A stretch of 64,000 nt of DNA, taken from Larix kaempferi (lineage: Eukaryota; Streptophyta; Pinopsida; Pinales; Pinaceae). Position 1 is the stretch's first letter; every line of letters begins with the position of its first letter. The DNA is taken from NCBI GenBank assembly GCA_027924585.1, contig BSBM01001666.1:1439001-1503000 (forward strand). Reading direction: 5' to 3'. Shown one piece after another: positions 23,038 to 35,149 of the stretch. Made by a program: the position numbers and the translations under genes. Under the pieces are notes generated by a model that did not search any database, had not been told where the DNA came from, and was given only the letters and a program-made list of their open reading frames with translations.

Positions 23038-24045
23038 TTGAGTACTAGAGTGAAATATAATTATGATGTCTCTTATTTTGATTCACATTCTGATATATCA
23101 GAATCCGAAACCTTCACTTCGTCTTTGGAACATTCTTCAGTCAGTTCATCCAAGTCTACTCTCAAAACTAGTCATTTTTTACTAGCTTCTGACTTGTCTT
23201 CTGAAAGGTATTTACACCTCCATTCAAATATTTTAGATTCTGATTTAGAAGATGATTTACAGTCTGATATGCAGTTCATTACATATCCCACACCATTTTC
23301 CCAACCATTGGATGCACAATAGACCCTACAACCCCCAAGTTCTCCAGTTAAGAAACTACACAATTCTATGTTTTCCTACACTGTGCCACTTGCCTCTGTT
23401 TCCTTTTGTCTTTCATTGGTTGGATAGACATTTTTTGGCCATATTTGGACTGATATTTAACACATCTAGACCTGAACCCATCACTCATGGTTCAAAAGTC
23501 AAGTCCTCACACTTTCCAGGCTTGCTCAGCTGTTAGGGTGATCTAGTTTCTCACACTTTCCTACTGAAACTCTGTTTGATCATGGAGAATCCACATATTT
23601 ATTGGTTGCTACTCCATATGACTCACATTCTGATATTTTAGAGCTGCATGATCTCATTTTAAATATCAGAAAGGTTCTACATCAGTTTGAGAAGAAGGTA
23701 CAAGAACTAGTGCACCACATTGTAGCTATAGAAGAAATAGATCCTGTTGAGTTCATTGTTTCTCCTTGGGAAGGAGTATGCATAGATATTATTTCCATCA
23801 TTGATTATGTTTTCAGATCTGATTATATATGTTACAGCAGAAAGAAAAATTCATTTGATGCTCCTCCATCATCAAAAGACAAACTTCATTTAGCTTCAAC
23901 ACATGGTTCTTGCCTACACAACATTGATGCACTGATGCATGATCATGACATCCACAATATCTTCATCAAGTCAGTTACTCAGAAGCAGTCCATTCAACTC
24001 ATTCAGCTCATTCATCTCATTCAAATGAGCAACATGACAGTATGA
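23038..24045 (+). pseudogene. Unrecognised coding remnant of element C
   Basis: Two open segments, 23038-23322 and 23602-24045, both contain the same Asp-Ser-His-Ser-Asp-Ile phrase. Both are rich in Ser, His, Asp and Leu. They lie where pol would be but match none of its domains. The second ends in short Ile-Gln-Leu-Ile repeats at 23994-24030. They may be one protein broken by frameshifts. No function can be given. Confidence 0.35.
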
Positions 24046-24210
24046 ATACATCAAGCATGTCCATTTTTTAGGGAGGGTTTTGTTCCCATGAGGTTTTCCC
24101 TGTTTCCTCGGTTTACATGGACTAGCTATTTTTGTATTGGGGTGACCATAAGCCTTGTTTCTTGGGCCCTATATTTATGATATTTTTCTGATTCCCATCA
24201 AATAAATTCA

Positions 24211-24225
24211 GGCTTAAGGGGGGGG
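24211..24225 (+). other. Polypurine tract of element C
   Basis: GGCTTAAGGGGGGGG just before the 3' LTR at 24226. Confidence 0.75.
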
Positions 24226-24904
24226 TATTGGAATATTTAAAAAACCCACTATGTCATTCTAGACTTAGGATAAATTAATTAATCATTTATGATTAATTTC
24301 CTGAGTTTTGACTAGGTAAAATAGGCCAGTTTTGTCTTTTAGTGGATCACTTTCCATCCTAAGTCACTAGGGAGCCTTAGAGAATATTATGGATAATATT
24401 TCATTGGATTCTATCTGATTTCTTTCCATTTCTGATTTAGAAGGTGCTTTCCTGATTTAGTTAGCTTTGTCATGTTTTTTCTGCTTTCTAGTGGAAAAGG
24501 TAAAGCTAGTTGACTTAGAATCTTTTGCCACTTGACCAATTCGACCTCCACATCATATCTACTCTCCTAAAGACATCAATACATTCTATTTACCTCGCTC
24601 ATGAGCTTCCATACCATACTTAGCAAATTCGTGAGCCTCTAGTACAGTTTTGGAAACTGCTTTTGTCACCTACGGTTTTTTTTGTCTTTTCTAATCCTTT
24701 TCTTTTAGCTCTTTCCTAATTGCCTCAAAGGCATTCTATTTTCTCCATGGAGGATGTATTATATATTGTTATCATATCAATGAATAAGATACAGAGTGAT
24801 TTCCACAATTTATTCTCTATATTCTTCTTCTCTCATTGTCTGAAATATTCTATGTGAAGTTGTCTTATATATGAATCTAGTTCCTAGCAATTGAAAATAT
24901 CACA
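24226..24904 (+). repeat. 3' LTR of element C
   Basis: 679 bp, matching 21361-22035. It begins TATTGGAATATTT (TG changed to TA) and ends ATATCACA. Confidence 0.9.
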
Positions 24905-24909
24905 CACAT
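24905..24909 (+). other. Target site duplication of element C, right
   Basis: CACAT, identical to the left site at 21356-21360. Confidence 0.8.
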
Positions 24910-25030
24910 AAGTTAAAATACCAAAGAATTCAGGGGGAGTATATACACAGGGGGAGGATTGCGACAAGTACAAATGAAGAATACAGTTCAAATAAGATCA
25001 TACACAACTTCATAAGGTGTTGACATCAAT

Positions 25031-25045
25031 GCCAAAGGGGGATAT
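25031..25045 (+). other. Polypurine tract of element A
   Basis: GCCAAAGGGGGATAT immediately before the 3' LTR at 25046. B has the matching GCCAAATGGGGAGAT. Confidence 0.65.
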
Positions 25046-25561
25046 TGTTGAACTTTGGTTGGCATTTATGTCAACTAATGTCAAAGAGGATGGAAAGTGA
25101 TTCAGTTCATTGATATCAACTAATATCAAAGTGGATACAGTATTCCTACAACAGTTTGAATAAGTATATGGAACCCACTTTGAAGAAGTATATGTGCAAG
25201 ATGGTGAAGGATATGGATTCCAATCTGAAGAAGTATATCTAGAAGTTGCATCAAGTCTAAATATGTGAGTCAAAAGATACATCATGTAGATCCAGTGTGA
25301 AGAAGTACATAAGGAGGGTACATCATGAAGTACATAAGTAATGCATCCTACTAGATGTAGTACATGCACATATATCAAGTCCACCAATTCATATGCTCTC
25401 AAGGTAGCATCCAAAGAATTGGTCGGACAAAGGTACATGTGCACAAGCAGCCAAGGAGTTGGTCAAGCAAAGGTACAAGTGTGCAAGCATGGCAAGAGAA
25501 TATTCTGGAATGCGCAATCATGAACATTGTATGGTCAAATATCAAGAGTGTGCAACAACAA
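25046..25561 (+). repeat. 3' LTR of element A, first part
   Basis: 516 bp aligned with 14640-15160 of the 5' LTR. It stops where element B's LTR begins. The last five bases, AACAA, recur next to the resumption point near 37535. Confidence 0.85.
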
Positions 25562-28500
25562 TGTTGAACTTTGGTTGTCATTGATGTCAACTAACGTCAA
25601 AGAGGATTTCAATTGATTCAGTTTGAGTCATTGATGTCAACTAATGTTAAAGAGGATGTGAACTAATTCAATTTGAGTCATTGATGTCAACTAATGTCAA
25701 AGTGGATACATCATTCCTACAACAGTGTGAAGAAGTATATGGAATCACTTTGAAGAAGTAGATGTACAAGATGGTGAAGGTGACATATATGGATGCTAGT
25801 CTGAAAACGTATATATGTTGCATCTAGTCTGATGATGTGTTTCCAAGGATACATCATGCATGATGAGTTTGAATAAGTACATAAGGAAGGTACATCATCC
25901 AGATCCAGTTCAAAGAAAAACACAAGTAATGTATCCTACTACATATGGTACCTGCGCAAAGATCAAGTCCACCAAGTCATATTCTCTCATGGTAGCAATC
26001 AAAGGAGTTGGTTGGACAATGGTACATGTGCACAAGCAGGAAAAGAGTTGGTTGAGAAAATGGTACAAGTGTGCAAGCATATTGAATGAATTCACTGGAA
26101 TGCACAAGCATTTCTTGGTAAAATATTGGAAGTGCGCAAGTAGTAAGCAACAACAAATGATTGGACAGTCCTGAAAGCGCGCAAGTCTTGTCAAATCAGA
26201 AGATGATTTCAGTTGTAAATGGAGAAAAAGTTCCAAGAAGTGCACAACGATTGAAGTTAGTATATGATCAAATTCCACATCCAAAGACACAACAAAGGCA
26301 CAAGTCCCACAAGTGATGATGCTGCAAGGGTAAAAGTCCCACCAAGCAGAAGTTGGTTTATGTGCAGATTCTGTGAAGCATCAATACATCAGGTGTGCAT
26401 GTACCACAAGTAATTATGCAACAAGGGTCAAAGATACACCAAGAATAATCTTGAGTATTCCTATATTCCTCAAAGCATCAATACATCAAGGGCGCAATAC
26501 CCACAAGGGATGGTACAACAAAGATTGAAGACTCACCAAGTTGAAGAGCAAGGATGCGCACATACCTCAAAGCGATGGTACATCAAGAGCCCAAGAGTAC
26601 ACCACCAAGGTTTAAAGTCCCACTATGTTGTGGACCATGAAGTTGTAAGACAATGTAATATCCCCAATTTGGAATTTTACCCAATTTGACCAATTTTCGA
26701 ACCTTGGACTAGTGAAACTCCAAATTGTCCCAAATGATCCCATGTGGTTTCGAATTATGTTTAGAGTGGATTGAGGTGTATTAGGACACAATAATTCAGC
26801 TATTATATTCTTGGACACTTTCTAAATACTTCAGTAAATTGCATTTATAATTAGGGAATGACATGCAAAATTACTAGGAAAATCGATGTTGAAACCCCCA
26901 AAGGTAAATGGCTCCAAAAGACTCCTAAGGATTTTGAATTGGGTATGAGAGTGTTTGAAGGGTATTAGGACATAAATATGAACCTAATGGGTTCTTATAT
27001 ACTATCAAGATACTTCTTCAACATTCACTTAATTTCAGGAGAAAATGGGGAAATTTGCTAGTAAATTCGAGGTTCAAATCCCCAAGGGTAGAGGTCACTA
27101 ATGGATTCCCAAATGCAGTACGAACCTCCCAAAATTCAAAAAAGAGATATGTATGAGTTATATGACTTCAATGGGAACCAAAATGAATCATTAATCAATT
27201 CCTAAATGCTGCTATAACTCCCATAAATCAGATATTTGTAAACACATCTTAACATAGGGGGGAATGAGAGAAAAATGCTATAACTTGCTATGACATTTGT
27301 GAGGAATGTTACAAGGACTTGAATAAGGTGTATGGAAGTTATTCAGTATATTAATGGCTCTACAAACAGAAATAAAACCACATATATTTACTGATACAAG
27401 TCGATACCAAATAACTTCAAGCTCTCTCAACAAGATATATGGGAAAATGGATCGAATCTCCTCCTTGAATGTAAATATCACTTGAAATGCATAATGTTTC
27501 AATTTGTGGCTATCATGATATGGTTATTACAGATATATATAACAGCTGAAATGTCCATGAATTCTAAATAACAGTCCTTCACTAAATATATGCAACAACA
27601 AGTGCGCTATGCAAAATCTATGGGGAAAATGGCACCATTCATACATAGTTTGGCATTTACACATAGTTTCACTTGGATATTCGACCTGAGGTTCATATGA
27701 GCATAAAATACAGATTTAAAACATCATATTACAAATAAATGGGGCCCCTTGGACTCCCCCAAATATATCAGCATCTCACCATGTGCGCCCTTCCTCCAAG
27801 AGCAAGAATATGAAGAGAAATGTGAGAGAGATGTGGGAGCAAGTTGAAGAAGAAAAGATCACAAGCATACCTGTAGCTTCAACCTGCAACAAATGAATCC
27901 ATTGTATCTCCAAATGAAAGGTTTGAATGGCCTCTCCAATTTCCAATTAGGATGGGAATCTTGCACCCTCGAAATTGGTACTAAGGCAAGTAGAGTAAAC
28001 ACTCCACTAGCATGGACAAGCTATGCTCTCCAATTTGCAAAATGAGAAATGATAAAAAGTTGATCTCTTTCTTTCCTATTGTATTTTATTAACCTCCCAA
28101 GGACTCCTTATCTCGAATTCCATCCAAGAGACTCATACCAACTCAACTTAGGGGGAGATTCCCATGAATGCCACTTGTCCAACTTTTCCTAGCTCTCCTC
28201 TTCTATCAATTCGAATGGGGGACTCTTGGCTGCCATAACTCCCCTTGTGTGCCCTCTGGGAGAATAAGTTTAGCCCTGACATGTCATATATGTCATATGT
28301 CAGCAATCGGGTCTAAACTTTGTCATAAGTTTCATAGAATCTTCATCATTGTTGTCATATGAGTTAGGGAATCTAGCTCCAAGTGTCACAATTCTTCTAA
28401 GATGCCTCTTCCTCTTCCATGGGAGTTTATCTTCCACTCCAATTCGACCTTACATGATTCATTCCATGAATAATACCTCTTCAAATCGCCCAAGTATGTT

Positions 28501-30448
28501 ACCCTTCATCTTGAACTCAAATTGGTGGGAGAATAATGCCAAGTGTGGTGGGGGAGCTTGCCACATGTGGGTCCCACAACCCTTATGTGCCCTCATGATC
28601 CAATGCCACCTTATTTTCCTTTTATTATTATTTATTTGACCCATTTAATGTGAATTTGTAATTCTAATGTCATTTTGGGTCTTGTAGCTCCCTTATTCCA
28701 ACTTTTAATGCTTCCACCCCCAACCTAGGGAACTAGTAATTTTCCTCCATGATAGTTCATTTGGATGGGTATATTACAAACTTTGAATGGGGAATTTTTT
28801 CTTAATGTGACCCACCTTGTCCATTTGAATCTAATTTTACATTATTACTAACTTGAACATCATTCTTGGCAATCATTTGACCCTTAGCACCAATTTGACA
28901 AACTATCATGAGTATGGCCAAGTGGCTTAGGCCATTGTGACCCAATGCAAAATTTGGGGAAATGACAGACACACAACATATGACACATCAATAGTGTATA
29001 ATATGACATGTGGCATATGCACAATCTGTAAAATATGGAAGAAGGGATTTCCCAACCAACTTGTGGACATACAATCTGTGCAAGACTTGTATAAATAGAG
29101 ATGCAAGTTGGAGATTTGATGTAAGCTTGATGACGAGAGCATAAGAGATTCAAGTGAAAGTTTCAGTTTGATATTAGGGGCATCAGAGGGATCGAGGATA
29201 GAACATAATGATCTAGCAAGGATCCGAGTGAGCACATGCAGCAGAATGAAGTTTTTGATGGTGCGGAAAATGATGTTGTAAATCTGTGATAGATGTGCAA
29301 GTACTGAAAGGAAAAAACAATGAAGGATGCACAAGTGCTCGATGTTTTGAATAATAGTATTACATTCGGCACGCCGATAGTTAGATACATTGTTAATATA
29401 GAAGCACAGATACATAACCGAATTTTATCATACTATGCACAAATGTCTAGCTGATGTTTGAGCATAGGTAAAAGTGTGCGAAGTTGATAAGACTATCTGA
29501 TGCGCGACGACATAATAGCAGCAGGATCCAGCAAGCGCATCATGATGTGGATGATTTGAGACAAGTTAGTTGAATCAAAAGGATGAATCATTTACGACAC
29601 GACATGTCACAGATTGTCGAAAGAGACTGTAGCACTTAACTAGAACGGACACATCAGTAAGTGCGCAGTTCCATCTGTTAGTGGTGCATGAATTTAGAAC
29701 AACAAACTATCAATTGAAAACACAATATCAGTTGGTAATAGCAGTAGCGTTGTAGCAGAACAGCAGAGCATATATCAACGTCGACTACAGTATCAACGAG
29801 CACACAATACATGAAGTAAGACATCAACAAAAGTGTGAATTGAGAGGAATAAGAAGCCAAGTGAGTATGCATCTCAGTGAAAGAGAATCGACTGTATACT
29901 AAGGTAGTGCACAACAAAATTATTATCAGAAGATTAGAAGAGTGCACAGAGTTGAAGTTCAGAAAGATAGAATAACATATTGGACATCAGGGCGGTAGGA
30001 TGGGGAAAGGAGACAGGGAGTTGGAGCTTCCTTTAGGTCGGTGCCTGTAAAACAACAAGGAGACATGGGGTCATATCCTCCTTCCAGTTGGTGTTGTAGA
30101 AACACGAGGAGTTGTATCTTCCTTAATATTGGTGCATGTAAAACCAAGGAGTTGGTGCCTCCTTCCAGTTGGTGCTGGTAAACACAGGAAGTTGGTGCTT
30201 CCTTAAATGTATTCTTTCTCATTATAAAGAAGCATTCTGTGGTTTTCTCCCAGTTGGGTTTCCACATAAAAATCCTGTGTGTTATGTGTTATTTGTCCTG
30301 GTGCATATATGGATGAATTTTTTATTTATTAATGCGTAACTGAAGATAAAGATTAAGTAAATGCTAATTTGTTCAAGAAGGTAAAAACTAGTGATAAATG
30401 CGCTAATACTGATTCAGCCCCGCTCTCAGTATTAAATCGAATCCAAAA
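25562..30448 (+). repeat. 5' LTR of element B, interrupted
   Basis: Starts TGTTGAACTTTGG and ends at TCGAATCCAAAA, where A has TTCCAACA. Without the 2.3-kb insert at 26654-28967 it is about 2.57 kb. Its start holds three 50-bp units (TTGATGTCAACTAA at 25581, 25631 and 25681), while the 3' LTR has two. Confidence 0.8.
26654..28967. mobile_element. Solo-LTR-like insertion in B's 5' LTR
   Basis: The uninterrupted sequence is seen in B's 3' LTR near 36140 (GTAAGACACACAACATATGAC). Here 2314 bp split it. The insert starts TGTAATATCCCCAA and ends TTGGGGAAATGACA, so its ends are TG...CA and form a short inverted repeat. Flanking pentamers are GACAA and GACAC. It has no PBS, polypurine tract or coding sequence inside. 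These properties fit a solo LTR of a gypsy-type element. A non-autonomous DNA transposon is less likely, because only about 17 terminal bases are inverted. Confidence 0.6.
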
Positions 30449-30450
30449 AT

Positions 30451-30462
30451 TGGTATCACAAT
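30451..30462 (+). other. Primer binding site of element B (mutated)
   Basis: TGGTATCACAAT at the place where A has TGGTATTAGAGC. The first eight bases are conserved. Confidence 0.55.
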
Positions 30463-30512
30463 GGGTTTTTTAGTAACAAATTAACATTTGGAAGATAGAT
30501 CATTGTGCAGAA

Positions 30513-32628
30513 ATGGATAAGCAGGAAGGCCTTTCCACCAACAGAGAACTAAGGTTTGGAAACACTAATTATATTTTATGGAAGGTACGTATGGAAGTTT
30601 CTCTGCAATCACTAGGAGTGCATGTTTGGCAATCTATTGTCGATGGTTATGATGTCCCAATAGTTGTTCCAATTAATCCAACGCAAAGGAGAATTTATGA
30701 AAGCAATTCAAGAGCCAAAAATGCTCTACTATGTGGCTTGACATGTGATGAATTCATCAAAGTTATGCACCGCGCATCAGCCAAGGAAGTTTGGGACAAA
30801 CTCAGAGGTATCTATGAAGGTGACAATAAGGTAAAGAAAGTGAAGCTACAAAACTACTCTAGACAATTTGAATAACTGATAATGAAAGATGAAGAGAACA
30901 TTACATCTTACTTCCTAAGAGTAGATGGGATAGTCAATGCTATCAAGAGTCTTGGGGTCACACTAGACGAAGAATCAATGGTACAAAATATATTGAGAAC
31001 TTTGCCTCAAATATTCGATGTGAAGGTGTATGTGTTAGAATATCGAGCTATTCTTGAAGAGATGATGAAGGATTAGCTTCGGGGAATTCTCAATGCATGC
31101 GAGATTAGAATTGAGAAAGAGACTCCCATCAGAAAGGAATTTGCTTTTAAATTCATAGGAAAGGATAAGCATGATCATGACAAAGACTGTTGTGATGAAT
31201 CAGATGATGAAGAATCAAACTTTGTAAAGAAGCTGAAAAGAGGATGAGGTAAGTACAAAAACAAGTTACCCTTCAAACGCTTCAAATGTGTAGGAGTAGG
31301 TCATTATGCCTCAAAGTGTCCCTTCAAGGAAAATGGATACAACGACAGTGATGAGGAAACTAGTTCGTATGATCGAAAAATTGCGCGCTCACAACACAGA
31401 CCTGAAAATAAAAGGAGGATTCCAAAATAGAAGAAGATTCTGTACACGGAGGAAGGAAGCAATGCGTCTGAAGGAAGTGACTGTGACGAAGAACCTAAAA
31501 AATTACTCTTCATGGCTCATGTAGTTGAAGAAATCAAGGATGAAATAAAGAAGAATAGTTCAAAGAACAATCCAATTGCACAAATCAAACCAGGATCATT
31601 AGACAAGTATTTCTTTAGTGGATTGTTCAAAACACCTCCAAACCCTGTTGCAGAGGTCAATACCGACAATCAATTAGATGATGATGAAGACACTAATATT
31701 GACTGGGAAGGTGAATTGATAGTGCTTTGGATGAATTAAATAATTCAAAGAAGAAGAATAAACTCTTGCAAGAACAATTGTCAAAGTATGAAGAACAAGA
31801 CAGACCATGTCAGGAATATGTTGGCGCAGAAGTTCGTCAAATGATAACTAGCTATGAGATTCAACTAAGTTGCACACAAGAAAAATTTCAAGTACTTGAG
31901 AAAGAGAAATCTGCATTGAAAGCTTCACTGGAGGAATTGGTGCAGAAAATCAGGATGATGACAAATCAACCTAAAGAAAAGGACAAAGAGATATCTCGTC
32001 TAGAAGACAAGCTGACTGAGATAAAGGGAAATAAACAAGTACGTATTGCAGGTAGTAATCCTATATGTGCACAATAAGAAAGAAAAAAGACATAATCTGA
32101 AGATGAAGTGCAAAACAAGTTAAAAGAGAACATGTCAATGCTGAACAGGATTCTGAAGGATCAGAGACCACCCAAAGACAAAACAAGTCTTGGTTATGTA
32201 AAGACACTAAAGAAGGTCTGCGACAGAGAACATTGTCCATATCATGTTAAGTTCTTCAGTTATGACAAACCATTCAGCTACAAATATTTTCAATATACTA
32301 ATCAAAGAAGGATCAATAGGGTGAAGTGCGCAAGATGCAATCGTTTTGGCCATATTGCAAAATATTGTCAACTGTAAGATGCTATGCATGTCATGGTTTT
32401 GGACACAAAGCCATGTACTGTCGAAAAGCAACAAACTGTCCAGATGAATATTTATTGTGCAAAGGCTATCACATTCAAAGAGACTACAGTGAGAAATATC
32501 CAGAGCGGAGTCAAAATAGAAGCGCGCAAAACAAGGCTTGGGTAAGAAAATCTCCTCAGAAGTGTGCTGAAGATGCAGACAATCCAAGTACATCTAATGC
32601 AATGCACAATTGTTGCCTCTTTGGCTAA
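30513..32628 (+). pseudogene. Copia Gag of element B, nearly full length but broken
   Basis: ATG at 30513. The N-terminal domain has Tyr-x-Leu-Trp-Lys-Val-Arg-Met and later Glu-Val-Trp-Asp-Lys-Leu-Arg, followed by the helical Gag region to about 31080. A Lys-Cys-x4-His-x4-Cys knuckle lacking its first Cys lies near 31285-31320. An acidic Asp-rich linker runs to 31720, a coiled coil to about 32070, and two good zinc knuckles (Cys-x2-Cys-x4-His-x4-Cys) lie near 32326-32370 and 32380-32425. Stops at 30873 and 31074 stand where Gln codons are expected. Frameshifts occur at about 31720 and 32340. The unusually long Gag with coiled coil and several knuckles resembles that of some large plant copia elements. 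Confidence 0.8.
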
Positions 32629-34330
32629 TCCCATAATGACTTTGTGAGACCCTTGAGTTCAACACGATGCATCTTAAGGAATTCAAGGAGATGTTAGTTA
32701 GGTGTGTGGTTAGAATGTGTCTGTGGTTAAGATGTTAGTCGCAAGTATTCATTATGTTCACACAAGGTTATGTGTTAAGTTCGTAATGTTGCAGAAAAAG
32801 GAAAATTCAAGTGCATGCATACATTAAGTGGTTGAATATTTACACTGCATATGATATATTATAGAACAGAGAGTATCAGTTTGACTTTATTAGTACAAAT
32901 GCATGAATAATCAAACATTGTTGAAATACATGAGACTGTGCAAAATGGATATTTTCATTATATTCAAAATTGGGCATGATTACAAAATTAAATGAGTCAA
33001 GACTCCATGCCGAAGCCAAAAATGGTGTATACAAGAAGATGGTGAAGATGGAAAAAATTGAGGATTCCCAAAGCATTCTACAATCGCAGTTCAAGGTCAA
33101 GCTCTATGTCTGGCTGGTTCACAAGACATAGCTCCAAATCCACCAGAACCAGTGTTGTGCATTCCGAAGCAGGGCACAAAGGAAGAAGCTGTAAAGTTGC
33201 AGATCAGGGTATTTTTTAAGGATTATAATACTGTACTTAAGTATAGTGTTATAGGCGATTTTTTGTATTGAAAAAAACACATATATAGATAGGTAGGCGA
33301 ATATTAAATACAAAACATACAATTTACTACTGAAACTTGTAAATTTTGGTGAATATTATGACAAAAAAACATACTCTATGTAAATATAGGCGATATTAGA
33401 GTCTAAAAATGACCAAATGCGAATTTATTTTTTGAAAAAAGGTCCGAAAAATAGCCAATTGGCGAAATTTCGCCCCTAAAAATTTCTCTGTTGCAGATGG
33501 TGATGGTTCAACATGCTGAGGCCGAAAATGAGATAATTCATCCAAAATTTGTTGCTGTTGATGCTCCATATTATCAACCCGAAGGGTCAAGAGAATCAGT
33601 TTCTCATAATGTCTGTAATTCATTTGTGTCTGAGACTATTGATGAAGAAATTGCTCTTCTTCCATTTTTTGTTGCCAGGAGCCCATATCAAATCTCAGGC
33701 ATGTAAAAATCATACTACTGAGTCTGAACGACAAGACTCACATTCTCAAGGGATGTGTTCATTCTCTGATAAAAGGAGGCCATTGGAAGGAAGAAGAAGA
33801 ACTAGAAGAAGGATCAAACAATAATGCGACATGGAAGAGCAAGAATGCAAGACGCAGTGAACCCGAAATTGTTCGCAGAAACCTTATAGCATTGAGTAAA
33901 ATGCGTTCGCATGCATGAAATTAATTTGATGAGATATGCATTCAATGTCGCACAAGTCGAAGAAGGTGGTGGAGTCACCAAAACTAAATGATGGAGTTAA
34001 TGAATTTTTGGAAACAATACAAAAATGCGTAAATCCAATTCATTTCACCATACGATAATGTTTCCCCAAAAGGGTTCAAGTATGGAATCACACATCATTG
34101 TTGCCACACGAACTGAGTGTCATGTCCTCTTTTATGCCCGAGTTGGCCGATAAATGAAAAGTGTGCCATATCTTTGGTTGTCTTGGAAAGGGATGCAACG
34201 ACATTAAATGTGACAACGCCCTATGACTGCACAGTAAATGCGACAGATGAAGCAGTCAGGCACATGAATTATAATGCAAAACCAGTAGAGGACTTAATTC
34301 AACACTACACAGTTAGCACAAAAGGACATC
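32629..34330 (+). other. Insert of unknown origin replacing pol in element B
   Basis: The gag remnant before it and the 3' untranslated region after it both match family member A, but nothing between them resembles A's pol. A possible intron with GT at 33209 and TTTCTCTGTTGCAG ending at 33496 separates two open segments that join in phase: about 33080-33208, and 33497-33706. Base composition of the putative intron is AT-rich with a perfect GGCGAAATTTCGCC palindrome near 33461. This could be a transduced host gene piece or another decayed transposon. I do not recognise the peptide, and the upstream segment is open in another frame too. Confidence 0.35.
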
Positions 34331-35135
34331 TGTATGGATCATTGCGCAAGGAATGATGAAGTGTTGTGACATAAACAAGATATAAATATGAAGAGATAAT
34401 ACTTACATCAATAAAGCAATCAAAGATAATTATGAAAGGACATCATTGTATAATTACAACAAAGAAATTAAGCATGAAGCCAGGGGAAGTCATCCCTAAA
34501 GATAGTTGAGGTTGATGTCAGTGCAAAATAAAAAGGTAAGCATACATTGCGCAAGTAGTGGCATCTCTTTTCCATTGATGTCAAAGGGGGATAAATACAT
34601 GAATTTGTCACACATGAAGATGGAGTAAGCAGAAATACATGAAGTTGAGGCATGAAGATGAAGCAAGCATAAATACATGAAGTTGAGGCATGAAGCTGAA
34701 GCAAGGAGAGATGCATGAAACTGAAAGAACTGAAGAGTAATGCAACAAAAGTAGAAACATGATGATCATTGAGGACACAACATAAAATTTGCAGTAGACA
34801 TGAAAGAGAATGAATAAAATCATCAAATAAATAGATGTAGTATGCGTGAAAGAGCGTGAAGAAGATCATCAAAGGAACAGATGCAGTAGATGTGAAAGAG
34901 CGTGAAGTAAATCAATGGCATGAAGATGACTGAACATATGGTCTGCGTAGAAGGAAGAGAAAGCAGCATGGTCCACACAGAAGTAACAGAAGAACTGACA
35001 ACAGATAGTGCAGTAACCAAAATCCCAAAGAACTCAGGGGGAGCATATACACAGGGGAAGCACTGCAACAAAGTACTGATGAAGATACAGTTCAAAGAAG
35101 AACATGCATAACTTCATAAGGTGTTAACATCAATG
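34331..35135 (+). other. 3' untranslated region of element B
   Basis: Aligns with 20870-21250 and 24910-25040 of element A. It contains repeated ATGAAGTTGAGGCATGAAG phrases at 34618-34720. No coding sequence is supported. Confidence 0.6.
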
Positions 35136-35149
35136 CCAAATGGGGAGAT
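35135..35149 (+). other. Polypurine tract of element B
   Basis: GCCAAATGGGGAGAT before the LTR start at 35150. Confidence 0.6.

Larger units (their letters stand above)
21361..24904 (+). mobile_element. Element C: gag-only copia-type LTR retrotransposon
   Basis: A complete 3544-bp insertion with LTRs of 675 and 679 bp, a canonical PBS, a G-rich polypurine tract and perfect CACAT target duplications. Its 2190-bp interior codes for Gag and a second unrecognised part; no protease, integrase or RT is visible. It inserted into the 3' untranslated region of element A and is therefore younger than A. Confidence 0.9.

Noticed and set aside
26654-28967. Segment read as a host gene or lncRNA
   Set aside because: It has clean LTR-like ends and an empty-site comparison, with no coding or splice evidence.
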